Shown here in pieces: positions 1-8,623 of a stretch of DNA of 64,000 nt. Positions within the stretch are counted from its first letter, which is position 1. Every line of letters starts with the position of its first letter. The position numbers and the translations under genes are program-made. The stretch comes from Pseudoflavitalea sp. G-6-1-2 (GTDB taxonomy: Bacteria > Bacteroidota > Bacteroidia > Chitinophagales > Chitinophagaceae), in NCBI RefSeq assembly GCF_012927185.1, contig NZ_JABBGB010000002.1, forward strand, positions 1,178,001 to 1,242,000, in the 5' to 3' direction. The notes beneath the pieces are model-generated. The model did not search any database. It was not told the DNA's origin and worked only from the letters and a program-made list of their open reading frames with translations.

Positions 1-151
1 CACCAAGAAACGTGGTTGGGGTCTTGGACTAAGCCTGAGCAAGAGAATCATTGAACAATATCATCGCGGAGAACTTTTCGTAAAACATTCTGAGCCAGGA
101 AAGGGTACTACCTTCAGAATTGTACTGAAAAACAGAAACATACCTGCTTAG
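1..151 (+). CDS. Sensor histidine kinase, C-terminal fragment (5' cut by window edge)
   Basis: The reading frame is open from base 2 and ends at TAG 149-151, giving the last 49 residues of a protein. They contain a G2-box-like GWGLGLSLSKRIIE segment followed by a GKGTTF motif near the end. This is the usual end of the HATPase_c ATP-binding domain of two-component sensor kinases. The sensor part, the phosphorylated His and any partner regulator lie outside the window, so the signal it reads cannot be stated. Confidence 0.85.
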   Translation, partial: TKKRGWGLGLSLSKRIIEQYHRGELFVKHSEPGKGTTFRIVLKNRNIPA

Positions 152-314
152 ACAACAATATTTCTGATTTTTTTTCAGATAAATTTCAATAGCACTCAAA
201 CCAGCTCATGCGCCTCAAACTCAGGCCTAAACAAGCTTGCAGCGGATCAGGAAAACCAGAGAGCGTTCATCTCTAAAAGATTCTGAATAAAGTTTTTACG
301 TTTTTCTTCAAAGA

Positions 315-347
315 TTTTAGTTTTTTAGAAAAAGTGTTTTACATTTG
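315..347 (+). promoter_or_regulatory. Promoter of tRNA-Leu, -7 box TACATTTG
   Basis: TACATTTG at 340-347 matches the Bacteroidota -7 consensus TAnnTTTG and sits 19 bases before the mature tRNA 5' end. The region upstream is T-rich, but no exact TTTG -33 box is seen at the expected distance, so only the -7 element is firm. Confidence 0.55.
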
Positions 348-366
348 CAACCCCTACGGGATTGGC

Positions 367-450
367 GCCCAGGTGTTGAAACTGGTAGACAAGCCACTTT
401 GAGGTGGTGGTGTTCGAAAGGACGTGCAAGTTCGAATCTTGTCCTGGGCA
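367..450 (+). tRNA. tRNA-Leu (anticodon GAG)
   Basis: The 84-base sequence folds as a class II tRNA. The acceptor stem is GCCCAGG with CCTGGGC and discriminator A at 450. The D-arm carries GGTAGAC. The anticodon stem is CCACT with GGTGG around loop TTGAGGT, so the anticodon is GAG (reads CUC/CUU). A long variable arm (GTGTTCGAAAGGACGT region) and the T-loop TTCGAAT follow. The 3' CCA is not encoded, since CTT follows the discriminator. Its own promoter and terminator are visible on either side. Confidence 0.95.
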
Positions 451-460
451 CTTTCAAAAA

Positions 461-499
461 GGTCTGTAAGTCGAAAGATTTACAGACCTTTTTCTTTTG
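461..499 (+). terminator. Rho-independent terminator after tRNA-Leu
   Basis: Arms GGTCTGTAAGTC (461-472) and GATTTACAGACC (477-488) around loop GAAA are followed by a T-rich run. It ends the tRNA transcript. A closely similar hairpin occurs again after the next gene at 1677-1711. Confidence 0.85.
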
Positions 500-589
500 T
501 GATGCTGCATTGAATGCTGTGGTTTCAACGTACCTTACTTTCCCTGGCTTGAAGATTCCATAAGGAAGCCAGCTTTATCATAACCCCTT

Positions 590-616
590 TTCAATATTCC
601 TCTTCTGAATATTGAA
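590..616 (+). promoter_or_regulatory. 10-bp inverted repeat just before the S33 hydrolase start
   Basis: TTCAATATTC (590-599) and GAATATTGAA (607-616) are perfect inverted arms separated by 7 bases, ending 12 bases before ATG 629. The symmetry suits a dimeric repressor operator. Alternatively it is a weak AU-rich hairpin in the mRNA leader. Either way it is placed to control the downstream gene. Confidence 0.5.
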
Positions 617-628
617 CAAAACCAAAAC

Positions 629-1645
629 ATGAGAATTGTGATCACAAAGAATTTTATCATTCTGTTACTGTTGTCCATCCTGTGCTTCTCTCAGACGTCA
701 TTGCAGGCAAACAGCGACACGCTTACCCCATCAAAACCTTCGGGGCAATTACCTGCAACAAAGATCGATTCGCTGCTGACAATTGAAATTGGCGGAATCA
801 AACAAGTAATAGAAATCAAAACAGACGACTCCAATAAACCTGTATTGCTCTTTTTATCCGGAGGCCCGGGAAGTTCAATGATGAAAAATGCAGATAACTT
901 CACAAACATTCTAAAAACCAGATTCACCATTGTTCAATGGGATCAAAGAGACGCAGGAAAAACCCTTCAACTAAATCCATCGCCGGTTACTCCTTCCGTT
1001 GACTTAATGGGCAGGGACACTTACGAAGTGATCAACTTTCTGATAAAAGAATTGAAGCAACCCAAAATATACCTGCTCGGCAGCTCATGGGGAAATGCTC
1101 TGGGTTTTTATATCGTAAGAAATCATCCGGAATTATTACACGCATATTTTGCTGCAAACCCCGTTATCAGTCAATTGGCGAGTGAAAAAGAATTGCTCGA
1201 CACATTGAAGATTCATTTTAAAGCAGATTCTGTTGCCAGTAAAGAACTGGCGATGGTAAACATTCCTTTTAAAGTTGACGAAGACCTGTTCTATCTAAGA
1301 AAATGGCTTTTCTATACCGAAGGGAAAAAGTTTGTAACAACCGATGATTTCAAAAAAGGATTTCTCGAATGGTCAAAAACCCGGTCACCTGCCTGGAATG
1401 AAGTAATGGCAATTGATTTACCCAAAACACTAAAGAAGGTTAAGTGCCCGGTATATTTTTTCGTTGGGAAAAACGATATTCAAACATCTACCAGCATTAC
1501 AAAAGCCTACTTCGAAAAAGTAAAAGCGCCAAAGAAAGACTTGATCTTGTTTGAAAAATCCGGACATCAGATACATAAAGATGAGCCTGAAAATTTTCAA
1601 AATGCAATCATCGGAATTTTAGACAAAATGAATGCCGGAAAGTAA
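629..1645 (+). CDS. Secreted alpha/beta hydrolase, proline iminopeptidase-like (S33)
   Basis: The 338-aa product has a signal peptide (hydrophobic residues about 9-21, cleavage near SLQA). The mature part shows an alpha/beta hydrolase core: GGPG at 78-81 (oxyanion region typical of peptidase family S33), WDQR at 104-107, and the nucleophile elbow GSSWG at 151-155 with Ser153. Asp283 and His313 (SGHQIH) are the likely acid and base. S33 enzymes release N-terminal residues, often Pro, from peptides, but the fold also covers esterases, so the substrate is open. It stands alone between two look-alike terminators with an inverted repeat before its start, so it is probably a single-gene transcription unit. 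Confidence 0.8.
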   Translation: MRIVITKNFIILLLLSILCFSQTSLQANSDTLTPSKPSGQLPATKIDSLLTIEIGGIKQVIEIKTDDSNKPVLLFLSGGPGSSMMKNADNFTNILKTRFTIVQWDQRDAGKTLQLNPSPVTPSVDLMGRDTYEVINFLIKELKQPKIYLLGSSWGNALGFYIVRNHPELLHAYFAANPVISQLASEKELLDTLKIHFKADSVASKELAMVNIPFKVDEDLFYLRKWLFYTEGKKFVTTDDFKKGFLEWSKTRSPAWNEVMAIDLPKTLKKVKCPVYFFVGKNDIQTSTSITKAYFEKVKAPKKDLILFEKSGHQIHKDEPENFQNAIIGILDKMNAGK

Positions 1646-1676
1646 GATACAGAAAGAGTTTCAGCGATATTAAGAA

Positions 1677-1711
1677 GGTCTGCAAGTTGATAGATTTGCA
1701 GACCTTTCTAT
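1677..1711 (+). terminator. Terminator after the S33 hydrolase, near-copy of the tRNA-Leu terminator
   Basis: GGTCTGCAAG starts at 1677 and pairs with CTTGCAGACC-like bases ending at 1704, followed by a TTTCTATTT run. The stem sequence resembles the hairpin at 461-488. Confidence 0.75.
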
Positions 1712-1740
1712 TTAAGATTGTATTTCCATTATTCTGCCCG

Positions 1741-2421
1741 CTACAGCACAAGTTTGTATTCGCGTTTGAAGCTTTTGGGATTCAGGTCCTCAAAACGAAA
1801 CATATCAGCATCCACCATTACATCAGACAGCAAACGCATCGCCTCTTCATGTGAAAAGGATTGAGGATAATGAATGCCATCAAATGCAACGTCAGTGATC
1901 TGCGTTTCAAATGCATGATCGAAGCTATCCTCTCCCGCATAGAAGAGCGCGATCTTTCCGGTCCAGTGAATGCTGAACAAATTATTTTCTTGCCTTTCGA
2001 TTGCAATATAATGATCAGCAGAAGCATCATGCCCTAACAGATAAATGCCGAAAGCCAGATCATCCAATTCAAAATCCTCCATCACTGGAAGTGGGTCTGC
2101 AGTGAATGTTTGCGACTGAAATTCAGAGAAGGAAAACTTACTGCCGCGTTGTGCCACCAATATTCCCGGTTGTCCCTTTTCTTTTGAAGCTATCGTACAG
2201 GCATGATAGTTATTCCAGACTATTTTGGATTCCCAGTCGGAAAGAACTTCGTCCTCCTCTTCTTCATTGCTGGTTTCGCCAGCATTGTAGTTGTCTGTTT
2301 TGAGATAGAAATCAAAGTACAGGCCATCTTCGGGATCAAGTCTGCCACTCCATGTAAACTTGTTCAAAGCATGCCCATCTGGCCAGGGATTGTTCCGGAA
2401 ATAAATTCGGTTGGTTTGCAT
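1741..2421 (-). CDS. Hypothetical protein, acidic, cytoplasmic
   Basis: This 226-aa product is not recognised. It starts at ATG 2421 and has no signal peptide or membrane segment. It is acidic, with a run of glutamates around residues 53-58, and has many aromatic residues in beta-like stretches. The gene stands alone: it is convergent with the S33 hydrolase upstream in the window and separated from the esterase operon by that operon's terminator. Size, acidity and solitary position resemble small immunity or SMI1-like proteins, but no diagnostic motif was found and that is only a guess. Confidence 0.7.
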   Translation of the reverse strand: MQTNRIYFRNNPWPDGHALNKFTWSGRLDPEDGLYFDFYLKTDNYNAGETSNEEEEDEVLSDWESKIVWNNYHACTIASKEKGQPGILVAQRGSKFSFSEFQSQTFTADPLPVMEDFELDDLAFGIYLLGHDASADHYIAIERQENNLFSIHWTGKIALFYAGEDSFDHAFETQITDVAFDGIHYPQSFSHEEAMRLLSDVMVDADMFRFEDLNPKSFKREYKLVL

Positions 2422-2466
2422 AATACAAATTACAGTATCCAGAAAACAAAACGATCCTCCGGAGAA

Positions 2467-2493
2467 TAAAAAAAGCCGCTCTCGGGGAGCGGC
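2467..2493 (-). terminator. Terminator of the TonB receptor-TPR-esterase operon
   Basis: Read on the minus strand, GCCGCTC and GAGCGGC arms (plus-strand 2475-2481 and 2487-2493) are followed by a run of seven or more T. It lies 23 bases after the esterase stop codon. Confidence 0.9.
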
Positions 2494-2515
2494 TTGCCAC
2501 TAAAAAGGCCGGTGA

Positions 2516-3334
2516 TTAATTCATGAAATCACAGATCATATCCAGCATCTGCTGTGCAGCATCAGACTGAATATTGGTTAACGGCCATACATGCGTCTGT
2601 GATTCAAAAGCTGCGAAAGTGGCGTCAGCGCCCATTTGCAGCAGTTTTTCATAGAAATTTCCGGCATCATCATATAACACTTCCCTCGTACCGGTCATGA
2701 TCAGGGCTTTGGGGAAATGAGTAAAATTCAATGTAGAAGGATCTGCATCCTCCCCTGCTTCTCCTGCATAGTATCCGGCAAACCTGAGCAGTTCTTCGCG
2801 GGAAAGGATCGGATCTAGCTCCTTCCTTTCATCGTAAGATTCATTTATGCAACGAAGGTCGATCCACGGTGAGATCATAACAACTCCTGCCGGTTCGGAT
2901 AATCCAAGCATTTGCAGCCGATGAAGTCCACTCAATAAAATACCACCACCTGCACTGTCTGCCAGCAGCCACATATTCGTTTTCGGAGAATGGGAAATGA
3001 TGAATTGGTACACTGCCAGAAAATCATTTACTCCTGCAGGATAAGGAAGTTCCGGTGCCAGCGCATAATCTATATACAATATTTTTCTGTTCAGCTTCGA
3101 AGCAAAATGCGTGAGCATTGCTTTGTGAGAATGGATAGATCCCATTGCATACGATCCGCCATGCAGAGAGATCACAATATCCTCATCAAGCAGCAATTGA
3201 GGCAGAAACCAGTAACAGCTGACTCCATTGATGGTTTCCTGCTGTACAGTTACGGAATAGTCTGCATCATAACATTTTCCCAGTCCGTTGTAGAATTCTC
3301 TGAAGTGCTTTATTTCAGTCAAAAAATTATCCAT
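2516..3334 (-). CDS. Alpha/beta hydrolase fold-3 esterase (HSL family)
   Basis: The 272-aa cytoplasmic product carries the hallmarks of hormone-sensitive-lipase-type esterases: HGG at 58-60 (oxyanion hole), nucleophile motif ADSAG at 125-129 with Ser127, acid Asp222 or Asp223 in a TGTREVLYDD context, and base His248 in THVWP. Such enzymes hydrolyse short acyl esters. It is the last gene of a minus-strand operon, 33 bases behind the TPR-like gene and just before a strong terminator. Co-transcription with a TonB receptor suggests it processes an ester that the receptor brings in, which is inference. Confidence 0.85.
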   Translation of the reverse strand: MDNFLTEIKHFREFYNGLGKCYDADYSVTVQQETINGVSCYWFLPQLLLDEDIVISLHGGSYAMGSIHSHKAMLTHFASKLNRKILYIDYALAPELPYPAGVNDFLAVYQFIISHSPKTNMWLLADSAGGGILLSGLHRLQMLGLSEPAGVVMISPWIDLRCINESYDERKELDPILSREELLRFAGYYAGEAGEDADPSTLNFTHFPKALIMTGTREVLYDDAGNFYEKLLQMGADATFAAFESQTHVWPLTNIQSDAAQQMLDMICDFMN

Positions 3335-3367
3335 TTGATTCGTTTATTTGAAATGGCAGCTGAGTAA

Positions 3368-4012
3368 TCAATCACATTTCACCAGATACTCTTCGTTCTC
3401 CTTTTCACCCCAGTAGGGTTTCAGGATGGAGCCAGCGGTTTGTTTGGCAAAAAGTGTTTTTGCTTTCTCGAAATATGGTTTCGCTTTTTTCTTACCACCG
3501 CCATACAGCACTGGTTTGTTGAAAACCGGAATTCCTTCGAGGTAGTAGATCCTTGGATTATCGGCGTTGGCCTTCTTCGCTTTTTCGAGATTTTCGTTCA
3601 TGATCTCCAGATATTTTCTCCAGCGATTGGCAGGGTCTACCTGAAAACGCGCGAATGCAGCATAGGCAGTAAGAACAAGGCTTTCATCGTTTGCAGCATC
3701 GATAGAATTCATCACTGCAACATATTTGTCGGCTTCATCCAACAACTGATCTTTTCTTTTTGCATCAGTTTCTTTGGCAGCAATCTGGATCCTCGCATAA
3801 GCAGCATAGTAATTCGCATTACGGTCTTCGGGCCATTTTGCAGCGATGAGATTGAATTTGTTGCCTGCATTCATGAGTGCGGGCATGTCGCCGGCTTCCT
3901 GCAAGGCTTTCCAGGCTTCACTCAGACCAGATTCCAATTGCTGGGCCGACAGTTGAAATGAAAGGAGGGCTAAGACCAACAATACACTGGCTGCCCGGAT
4001 GATCTTTTTCAT
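3368..4012 (-). CDS. Secreted TPR-like protein downstream of a TonB receptor
   Basis: The 214-aa product has a clear signal peptide (hydrophobic residues 5-20, cleavage at LSAQ). The rest is mostly helical with repeated Ala/Tyr/Asn patterns such as NANYYAAYARIQIA and NPRIYYLEG that resemble tetratricopeptide repeats. It is probably periplasmic and works by protein contact rather than catalysis, since no catalytic motif is seen. It begins 17 bases after the TonB receptor stop, so the two genes are almost certainly co-transcribed. TPR proteins next to TonB-dependent receptors are common in Bacteroidota, but their roles are mostly unassigned. Confidence 0.75.
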   Translation of the reverse strand: MKKIIRAASVLLVLALLSFQLSAQQLESGLSEAWKALQEAGDMPALMNAGNKFNLIAAKWPEDRNANYYAAYARIQIAAKETDAKRKDQLLDEADKYVAVMNSIDAANDESLVLTAYAAFARFQVDPANRWRKYLEIMNENLEKAKKANADNPRIYYLEGIPVFNKPVLYGGGKKKAKPYFEKAKTLFAKQTAGSILKPYWGEKENEEYLVKCD

Positions 4013-4029
4013 AACATCAATTTTTGTTT

Positions 4030-6201
4030 TTATAAATCGTCTTTTTTGAATTGAGAGATAGAAAGATGCACGCCGAAAAAAACGGCGAAATATTGTGGAG
4101 GTAAAACCGGTGTTCTCAACTGACCATCATTCGAATACCGATATCCCAATACATTCTTTTGATTGGTGAGATTGTCGAAGTTCACATAGAAGGCAGCAAA
4201 AACTCTTCTGATATTTGTAAGGTAGCTTGCTTTGAACGAGAGGTTATGATAAGCAGGCGCTTTATCAGCCAGAAACCCCGATGCCATTGGATTGTAGTAG
4301 GGTCTTCCACTGGAATAATTGTATCCCGCCGACAAAGCGGTATGCAGTTTTTCGGAATAGTATTTTACGATGACGTTGAGATTATTTTCTGAGATGAAAT
4401 CAGGACTTGCCTTTGCTGAATAATTCTGGTAAAGTCTGCGTGTATCGATAAAGCTGTAAGTGATCCAGTAATCGATATTTTTGATGGAGGCTTTATCCCG
4501 CCAGAATATGTCGAATCCTTTGGCATAGCCCGATCCACTGTTGTCTACACTCCCAAGTTCGGTTCTGAAGGGTCTGGGAAGATAAGGAACGCCCTGTTCT
4601 CTCACGAGGTTTGCATAATCTTTGTAATAGGCTTCCAGCCTGAATGAGCGGTTGTTTTGAATCCATTCGTAGTTGGCGAGATAATGAATGGCATGCTGAT
4701 ATCCCGGGCGCAATCCATTCAACAAATAGAGATTGGGGGCAGACTGATAGAATAATCCGGTTGCCAGTCCGAACTGACTGAACGGTCCGGCTTTCAGCGC
4801 CAGGGCAAACCTTGGCGCTATATTTCCTTTCCGGAGCAGATCGCTGTATTCAGCTCTCAGTCCGGGTTTCAGAGCGATGTTCCGCGTTATCCTGAATTCA
4901 GCTTCGCCAAAAGCAGCAGCCATTGTTTCGTCGAACTTTCCTTTAATCGAATCGAATTGCTGCTCAAAACTGAAGTGTTGCAACTCTGCACCTGCAGTGA
5001 ATTTTAACAGCTTTGAAGAGAAGGTGAATTCGGTACGGAGTTGCGAGCGCCTGTCAGAACGGGTGAATGCAGTATCGGACCAAAGGATATTATCGTGATT
5101 GCTGCTGATGCCGGCAGCCAGCAGCAATTTCCATTTGTCTGAAAGCCTGGTTCTGTAAGAGCTGTTCACATTGGTGTTTTCATTTTTCAGATCGAACGAA
5201 ATGATTGAGCCAGGGGCATTCGGATTGGAAATGAAAGTGCCACTACCGCTGGAATTGAAGCTGATACTGGTTTTGAAGATGCCACCTTTGGAATCTTTGG
5301 AAATCCAGCGAAGAGAACCTCCACCCGATACAGGTTTTCTGAAGAACTCATAATTGGTTTTGGCGAGGCCGTAATAAGCGCCGAAGTTGGTGTAATTAGC
5401 GGCGTATTCGATAGCATTGTTTTCCATTTTTTCAGCGCCAATGACCATGGCGCCGGAGAGGTTGAGTCCGGCTGAAATGGTTGAATGCTGAGGCAGATCG
5501 GTAGTTTGAAGACTTAACACAGAAGAAAGTGCCTGGCCGTATTTTGCAGAATATCCTCCGGAGCTGAATGAAGTACCTTTTATCTGAAAAGGATTGAAAC
5601 GGCTTCGCTGTCCGATGCCTGGCACAGCACTGAAGAAAGCATTCTGAACAGTTGTTCCGTCGATGATCATTACGGTTTCTGAAGCGTCTCCTCCGCGCAC
5701 GAACAAACCTGTCTCATCGCCGCCGTTGCGCTGAACGCCGGGCAGGTTCTGAATAGCGCCAACAATGTCTCCTTGTGAACTGGCATTACTGAGAATATCA
5801 ACAGGTTTGATAATAGTAAGAATTCTATCATCAGTAGCATCGATGGTACCTGCAGTAACAACCACTTCTCCGAGCTGTTTTGCATTGGTTTTGAGAATGA
5901 GTTGAAGATCGGGTGTTTGAGATGTGATCTCAAGAGGATGCTGCAGCTCCTGAAAACCGACAGCGGATACTATCAAAACCAGATTGCCGCTGGCATTGGT
6001 AGTAAAAGAAAAGCGGCCGAGGCTGTCGGTAAGGCTGCCGTCGGTGGATGATTTCAGAGAGACTGAAGCATACAGAACAGGGCGTTTCTTTTCGTCGAGC
6101 ACTCTTCCTTTGATAGTGTTTTGTGCCTGCGCCCGGAGGCTCATAAACAACAGCAGGAATATCGCCGCAATTATACTTTGTTTCGCTAATTTAGTTTGCA
6201 T
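4030..6201 (-). CDS. TonB-dependent outer membrane receptor with N-terminal carboxypeptidase-like domain
   Basis: The 723-aa product has a signal peptide (residues 1-26, ending RAQAQ). Next come a carboxypeptidase-regulatory-like beta-sandwich (about 28-112, IKGRVLDEKKRPV start), a plug domain (about 125-235, with LPGVQRNGGDETGLFVRGGDASETVMIIDG-type features) and a beta-barrel to the C-terminus. It is not SusC-like: it is shorter and has no SusD partner. ATG 6201 was chosen because the frame extends upstream only to a weak TTG at 6219, and the signal peptide fits the ATG. It heads an operon with the TPR-like protein and esterase. The promoter at 6554-6582 implies a leader of about 340 bases. 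The ligand is unknown. Confidence 0.9.
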   Translation of the reverse strand: MQTKLAKQSIIAAIFLLLFMSLRAQAQNTIKGRVLDEKKRPVLYASVSLKSSTDGSLTDSLGRFSFTTNASGNLVLIVSAVGFQELQHPLEITSQTPDLQLILKTNAKQLGEVVVTAGTIDATDDRILTIIKPVDILSNASSQGDIVGAIQNLPGVQRNGGDETGLFVRGGDASETVMIIDGTTVQNAFFSAVPGIGQRSRFNPFQIKGTSFSSGGYSAKYGQALSSVLSLQTTDLPQHSTISAGLNLSGAMVIGAEKMENNAIEYAANYTNFGAYYGLAKTNYEFFRKPVSGGGSLRWISKDSKGGIFKTSISFNSSGSGTFISNPNAPGSIISFDLKNENTNVNSSYRTRLSDKWKLLLAAGISSNHDNILWSDTAFTRSDRRSQLRTEFTFSSKLLKFTAGAELQHFSFEQQFDSIKGKFDETMAAAFGEAEFRITRNIALKPGLRAEYSDLLRKGNIAPRFALALKAGPFSQFGLATGLFYQSAPNLYLLNGLRPGYQHAIHYLANYEWIQNNRSFRLEAYYKDYANLVREQGVPYLPRPFRTELGSVDNSGSGYAKGFDIFWRDKASIKNIDYWITYSFIDTRRLYQNYSAKASPDFISENNLNVIVKYYSEKLHTALSAGYNYSSGRPYYNPMASGFLADKAPAYHNLSFKASYLTNIRRVFAAFYVNFDNLTNQKNVLGYRYSNDGQLRTPVLPPQYFAVFFGVHLSISQFKKDDL

Positions 6202-7284
6202 TATAAACCTTATTTTCAAAAAAAACAGAACTTGTGAGTTCTGCTGTCTATAGTGAACGGATTGCTTTTATGAGAAGTTACTGGTATTTGAGATTCTGCA
6301 ATAACCTGCAATGTTTTGAAACTTCCTATAGCAGGAAAGACATAGGTCATACCTGCCTCGTACTTACTCATTCCAGCAATTCCGTAATGCATCGATTTCA
6401 AATTACCGGAACATGGTCAGGAGTTTGATCAACTTCAAATTCACAAAACTGCTCACATTGCCATCAACTCCTAAACTTCTCGTATTCCACAGTTTTATCC
6501 TCTGTAAAATTTCTGATGGCTCTACTCTTGGCCAACAATTGACTTATCAGGAGCAAATATAAACTTTAGTTTGCAATACAAACTATATTGCAGTATTAAT
6601 TCTTTAAGGTAGCATTTCAGATTATGACCGGTAAGAAAAGCATGGTTATGGGTTGAGTCTGCTTTTGCAAAAATGTATTTTGGATTTCTCTTTTGCATGG
6701 GAAACAGGAGAATAGTTATCAAAAAGATAACATCGCATTCTCAGGATAAATTCGGGGGAGCTGTTTGTCGGGTAACAATTTCAGTCGTCTAACGAGGATA
6801 ATTATCCGACCTCAGAAGCATCAATTTCTCATAAAACCTGCGAAGAAGAAAACTTCCATTATTCCGGATCAAATTTACATCCGTAATTGCCCCGATGCCA
6901 CTAAAAAGGACAAAATCAGATTCCGGAAAAAATGTTTAACCATCGCTATTTTCTTGATTCCAATCAACTTTTCTATATTATTTTCCATTTCGGATAGTTA
7001 AAAAAATAAATTAGGGTAATTTTTCAACGCTAAGTGAAAACACTTAGGAAGGTTACAGGTTATTATGGTTAGCTAAAGGCTCAGCATTTTCCACCCTTAT
7101 TCTATCTCTGGGATAATCAATCTCTTAGGAGTACTCTCCAAAAAGTACAAAATTGGGAATACCTGACTCTGGGCAGTTTGAATATGCCGATAAGTCCTGT
7201 ACACATTCCATGTATTTGAATTGTGTATGTTGAAACAGGCGAGGCGCCCAAATTATTCAACCAGAAAAAGATATTCGCCAGTTT
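6202..7284. other. Gene-free AT-rich stretch with the TonB operon promoter and leader
   Basis: No convincing gene is seen in about 1.08 kb. The left third is the untranslated leader of the minus-strand TonB operon, starting from the promoter at 6554-6582. The middle and right parts are AT-rich with only short open frames of poor codon character. One clean hairpin (CTAAGTG, AAAA, CACTTAG at 7030-7047) lies between the leader and the MauE-like gene. No recognisable riboswitch or tRNA was found in the leader by eye. Confidence 0.6.
6554..6582 (-). promoter_or_regulatory. Promoter of the TonB receptor operon (TTTG-N17-TATATTTG)
   Basis: On the minus strand TTTG (plus 6579-6582) is followed after 17 bases by TATATTTG (plus 6554-6561). 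This matches the Bacteroidota -33/-7 consensus TTTG ... TAnnTTTG in both sequence and spacing. It lies about 350 bases upstream of ATG 6201, which implies a long leader. Confidence 0.7.
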
Positions 7285-7734
7285 ATGAAAAGGAAAATTG
7301 CTTTGGAAGGTATAATATCCCTGCTGATATTGTTATTTCTCTACACAGGACTGACACAATTGTTGGCCTACAAATACTTCCACGGAAATATTTACAATCA
7401 ACCGATCTTTCAATGGAGCAAACCCATTCTGGTGTATGCAGTTCCAGGCGCACAATTACTGATTGTTGCCGGACTTCTGTTTGAAAGAACAAGGCTCAAA
7501 GCTTTATGGGCCTCACTAATATTGTTATCAATTTTCACAGTATATATTGTAATGATTATTCTGAATATGCTTGCAAGAGTACCATGCTCTTGTGGCGGGG
7601 TGATCAGTTCTTTTACCTGGCCACAACATCTCATGTTCAACCTCTTCTTCATTATTCTCAATGTCATTGCCATCCTGATGATGAAAAGACGTATTCCTGA
7701 TACAACAGTGAATGCGCAAATGGTGGTTAACTAA
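7285..7734 (+). CDS. MauE/DoxX-like redox-associated integral membrane protein
   Basis: The 149-aa product has four predicted membrane segments (about 8-30, 47-66, 74-96, 116-134). A short loop at the end of the third segment carries Cys101 and Cys103 in VPCSCGG. That Cys-x-Cys-Gly-Gly motif and topology match the MauE/DoxX-type proteins linked to electron transfer and disulfide chemistry, where MauE supports maturation of disulfide-rich methylamine dehydrogenase. Two exported Cys-rich peptides are encoded downstream on the same strand. A role in oxidising or reducing their cysteines is an attractive inference, but 429 bases separate it from the first peptide, so a single transcript is not certain. 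Confidence 0.7.
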   Translation: MKRKIALEGIISLLILLFLYTGLTQLLAYKYFHGNIYNQPIFQWSKPILVYAVPGAQLLIVAGLLFERTRLKALWASLILLSIFTVYIVMIILNMLARVPCSCGGVISSFTWPQHLMFNLFFIILNVIAILMMKRRIPDTTVNAQMVVN

Positions 7735-8163
7735 TCATTTCCCATTTGAATTTTCATTACACTTCTATTGGTTGTTGTAGCAAACCAACCTTCACAAAAT
7801 CCTTGGTTCCTTGAAATCTAATTCATTTCCTCCTGATCATTTCATGGAGGTGTTCTACTAACATAATCTCTGGTTAAGCATGGCTTCTGATTACATCTTG
7901 GGAACTGGTTACGACCTAATCACTTCACACATTATTACAAAAAACTTTACGGGAAAATTATTGGTCTTCAGGAATTGTCGGAAACGACAGTTGGGGTGAA
8001 GGCAGATAATCAATTGCTTAGTCCTGCCGCAAGGTAAGGAAAGGCCTTGCTTTGCGTGCAGTTAAGATAACCTGGCCAGGTACCTGCATGGCAAATGTCT
8101 GCTGCCTTGCATTTTATGAGATACGAGCAGACAAAACTCTTTTTAACACTCAAAAACAATTTT
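7735..8163. other. 429-bp gene-free gap between the MauE-like gene and the first Cys-rich peptide
   Basis: No convincing open frame, hairpin terminator or consensus promoter stands out. It may hold the promoter of the first peptide, but no TAnnTTTG box was found in the 100 bases before ATG 8164. Confidence 0.5.
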
Positions 8164-8427
8164 ATGAAAAAAATGAAAGTGATACTTATGGTTATCGTTG
8201 TGATAGCAGCGGTGAGTGGGGCTTTTGCAGCGAAGAAGAAATTTGATTGCTATGATCAAGCTCAATATTATTTAGACAATGGCGTGTATAAATATGCTGG
8301 AATATTTGGAGTAAACTGGTATTGTATTTCCCAACCCACGAGTGCATGTTCATATATTATGACTGCTCCGTTCGTGTATACAATGTGCAGAACAGGGCAT
8401 TATGCACCTATCAACCCCACACGCTAA
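8164..8427 (+). CDS. Exported Cys-rich peptide 1 (DUF6520-like)
   Basis: This 87-aa peptide starts at ATG 8164. A longer frame exists upstream, but the signal peptide begins here (MKKMKVILMVIVVIAAVSGAFA). The mature part of about 65 residues has four cysteines, in the contexts DCYDQAQYY, YCISQPTSACSY and MCRTGHYAP. The spacing of the second and third (seven residues between) and the C-x-x-G end match the second peptide at 8624. Small signal-bearing peptides of this kind occur in Bacteroidota under DUF6520, to which I tentatively assign it. Function is unknown. A terminator follows at 8469. Confidence 0.75.
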   Translation: MKKMKVILMVIVVIAAVSGAFAAKKKFDCYDQAQYYLDNGVYKYAGIFGVNWYCISQPTSACSYIMTAPFVYTMCRTGHYAPINPTR

Positions 8428-8468
8428 TTTCAACCTTTCATATCTTATTAATACTTTCAGCCTTTAGA

Positions 8469-8503
8469 ATGCCACTTCAACTTAACGAAAGTGGCATTTT
8501 CTT
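8469..8503 (+). terminator. Terminator after Cys-rich peptide 1
   Basis: ATGCCACTT (8469-8477) pairs perfectly with AAGTGGCAT (8489-8497) and is followed by TTTTC. It separates the two peptide genes into different transcripts or attenuates the second. Confidence 0.85.
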
Positions 8504-8623
8504 TACTCCAAATATAAAATATTCGATAGCAATCCCCAATGTCAATAGATTGCCACATCAAACAAGGAACACTTCGCACTCAAAATAAGTACCTTGGCGC
8601 CTCATCAATAACTTTATCTCAAA

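Noticed and set aside
4030-6219. TTG start at 6219 for the TonB receptor
   Set aside because: ATG 6201 directly precedes a normal signal peptide, while the added six residues do not improve it.
6216-6401. 61-residue minus-strand reading frame overlapping the TonB receptor leader
   Set aside because: It needs a TTG or internal ATG start, has no signal or domain, and lies in the untranslated leader. A relic cannot be excluded.
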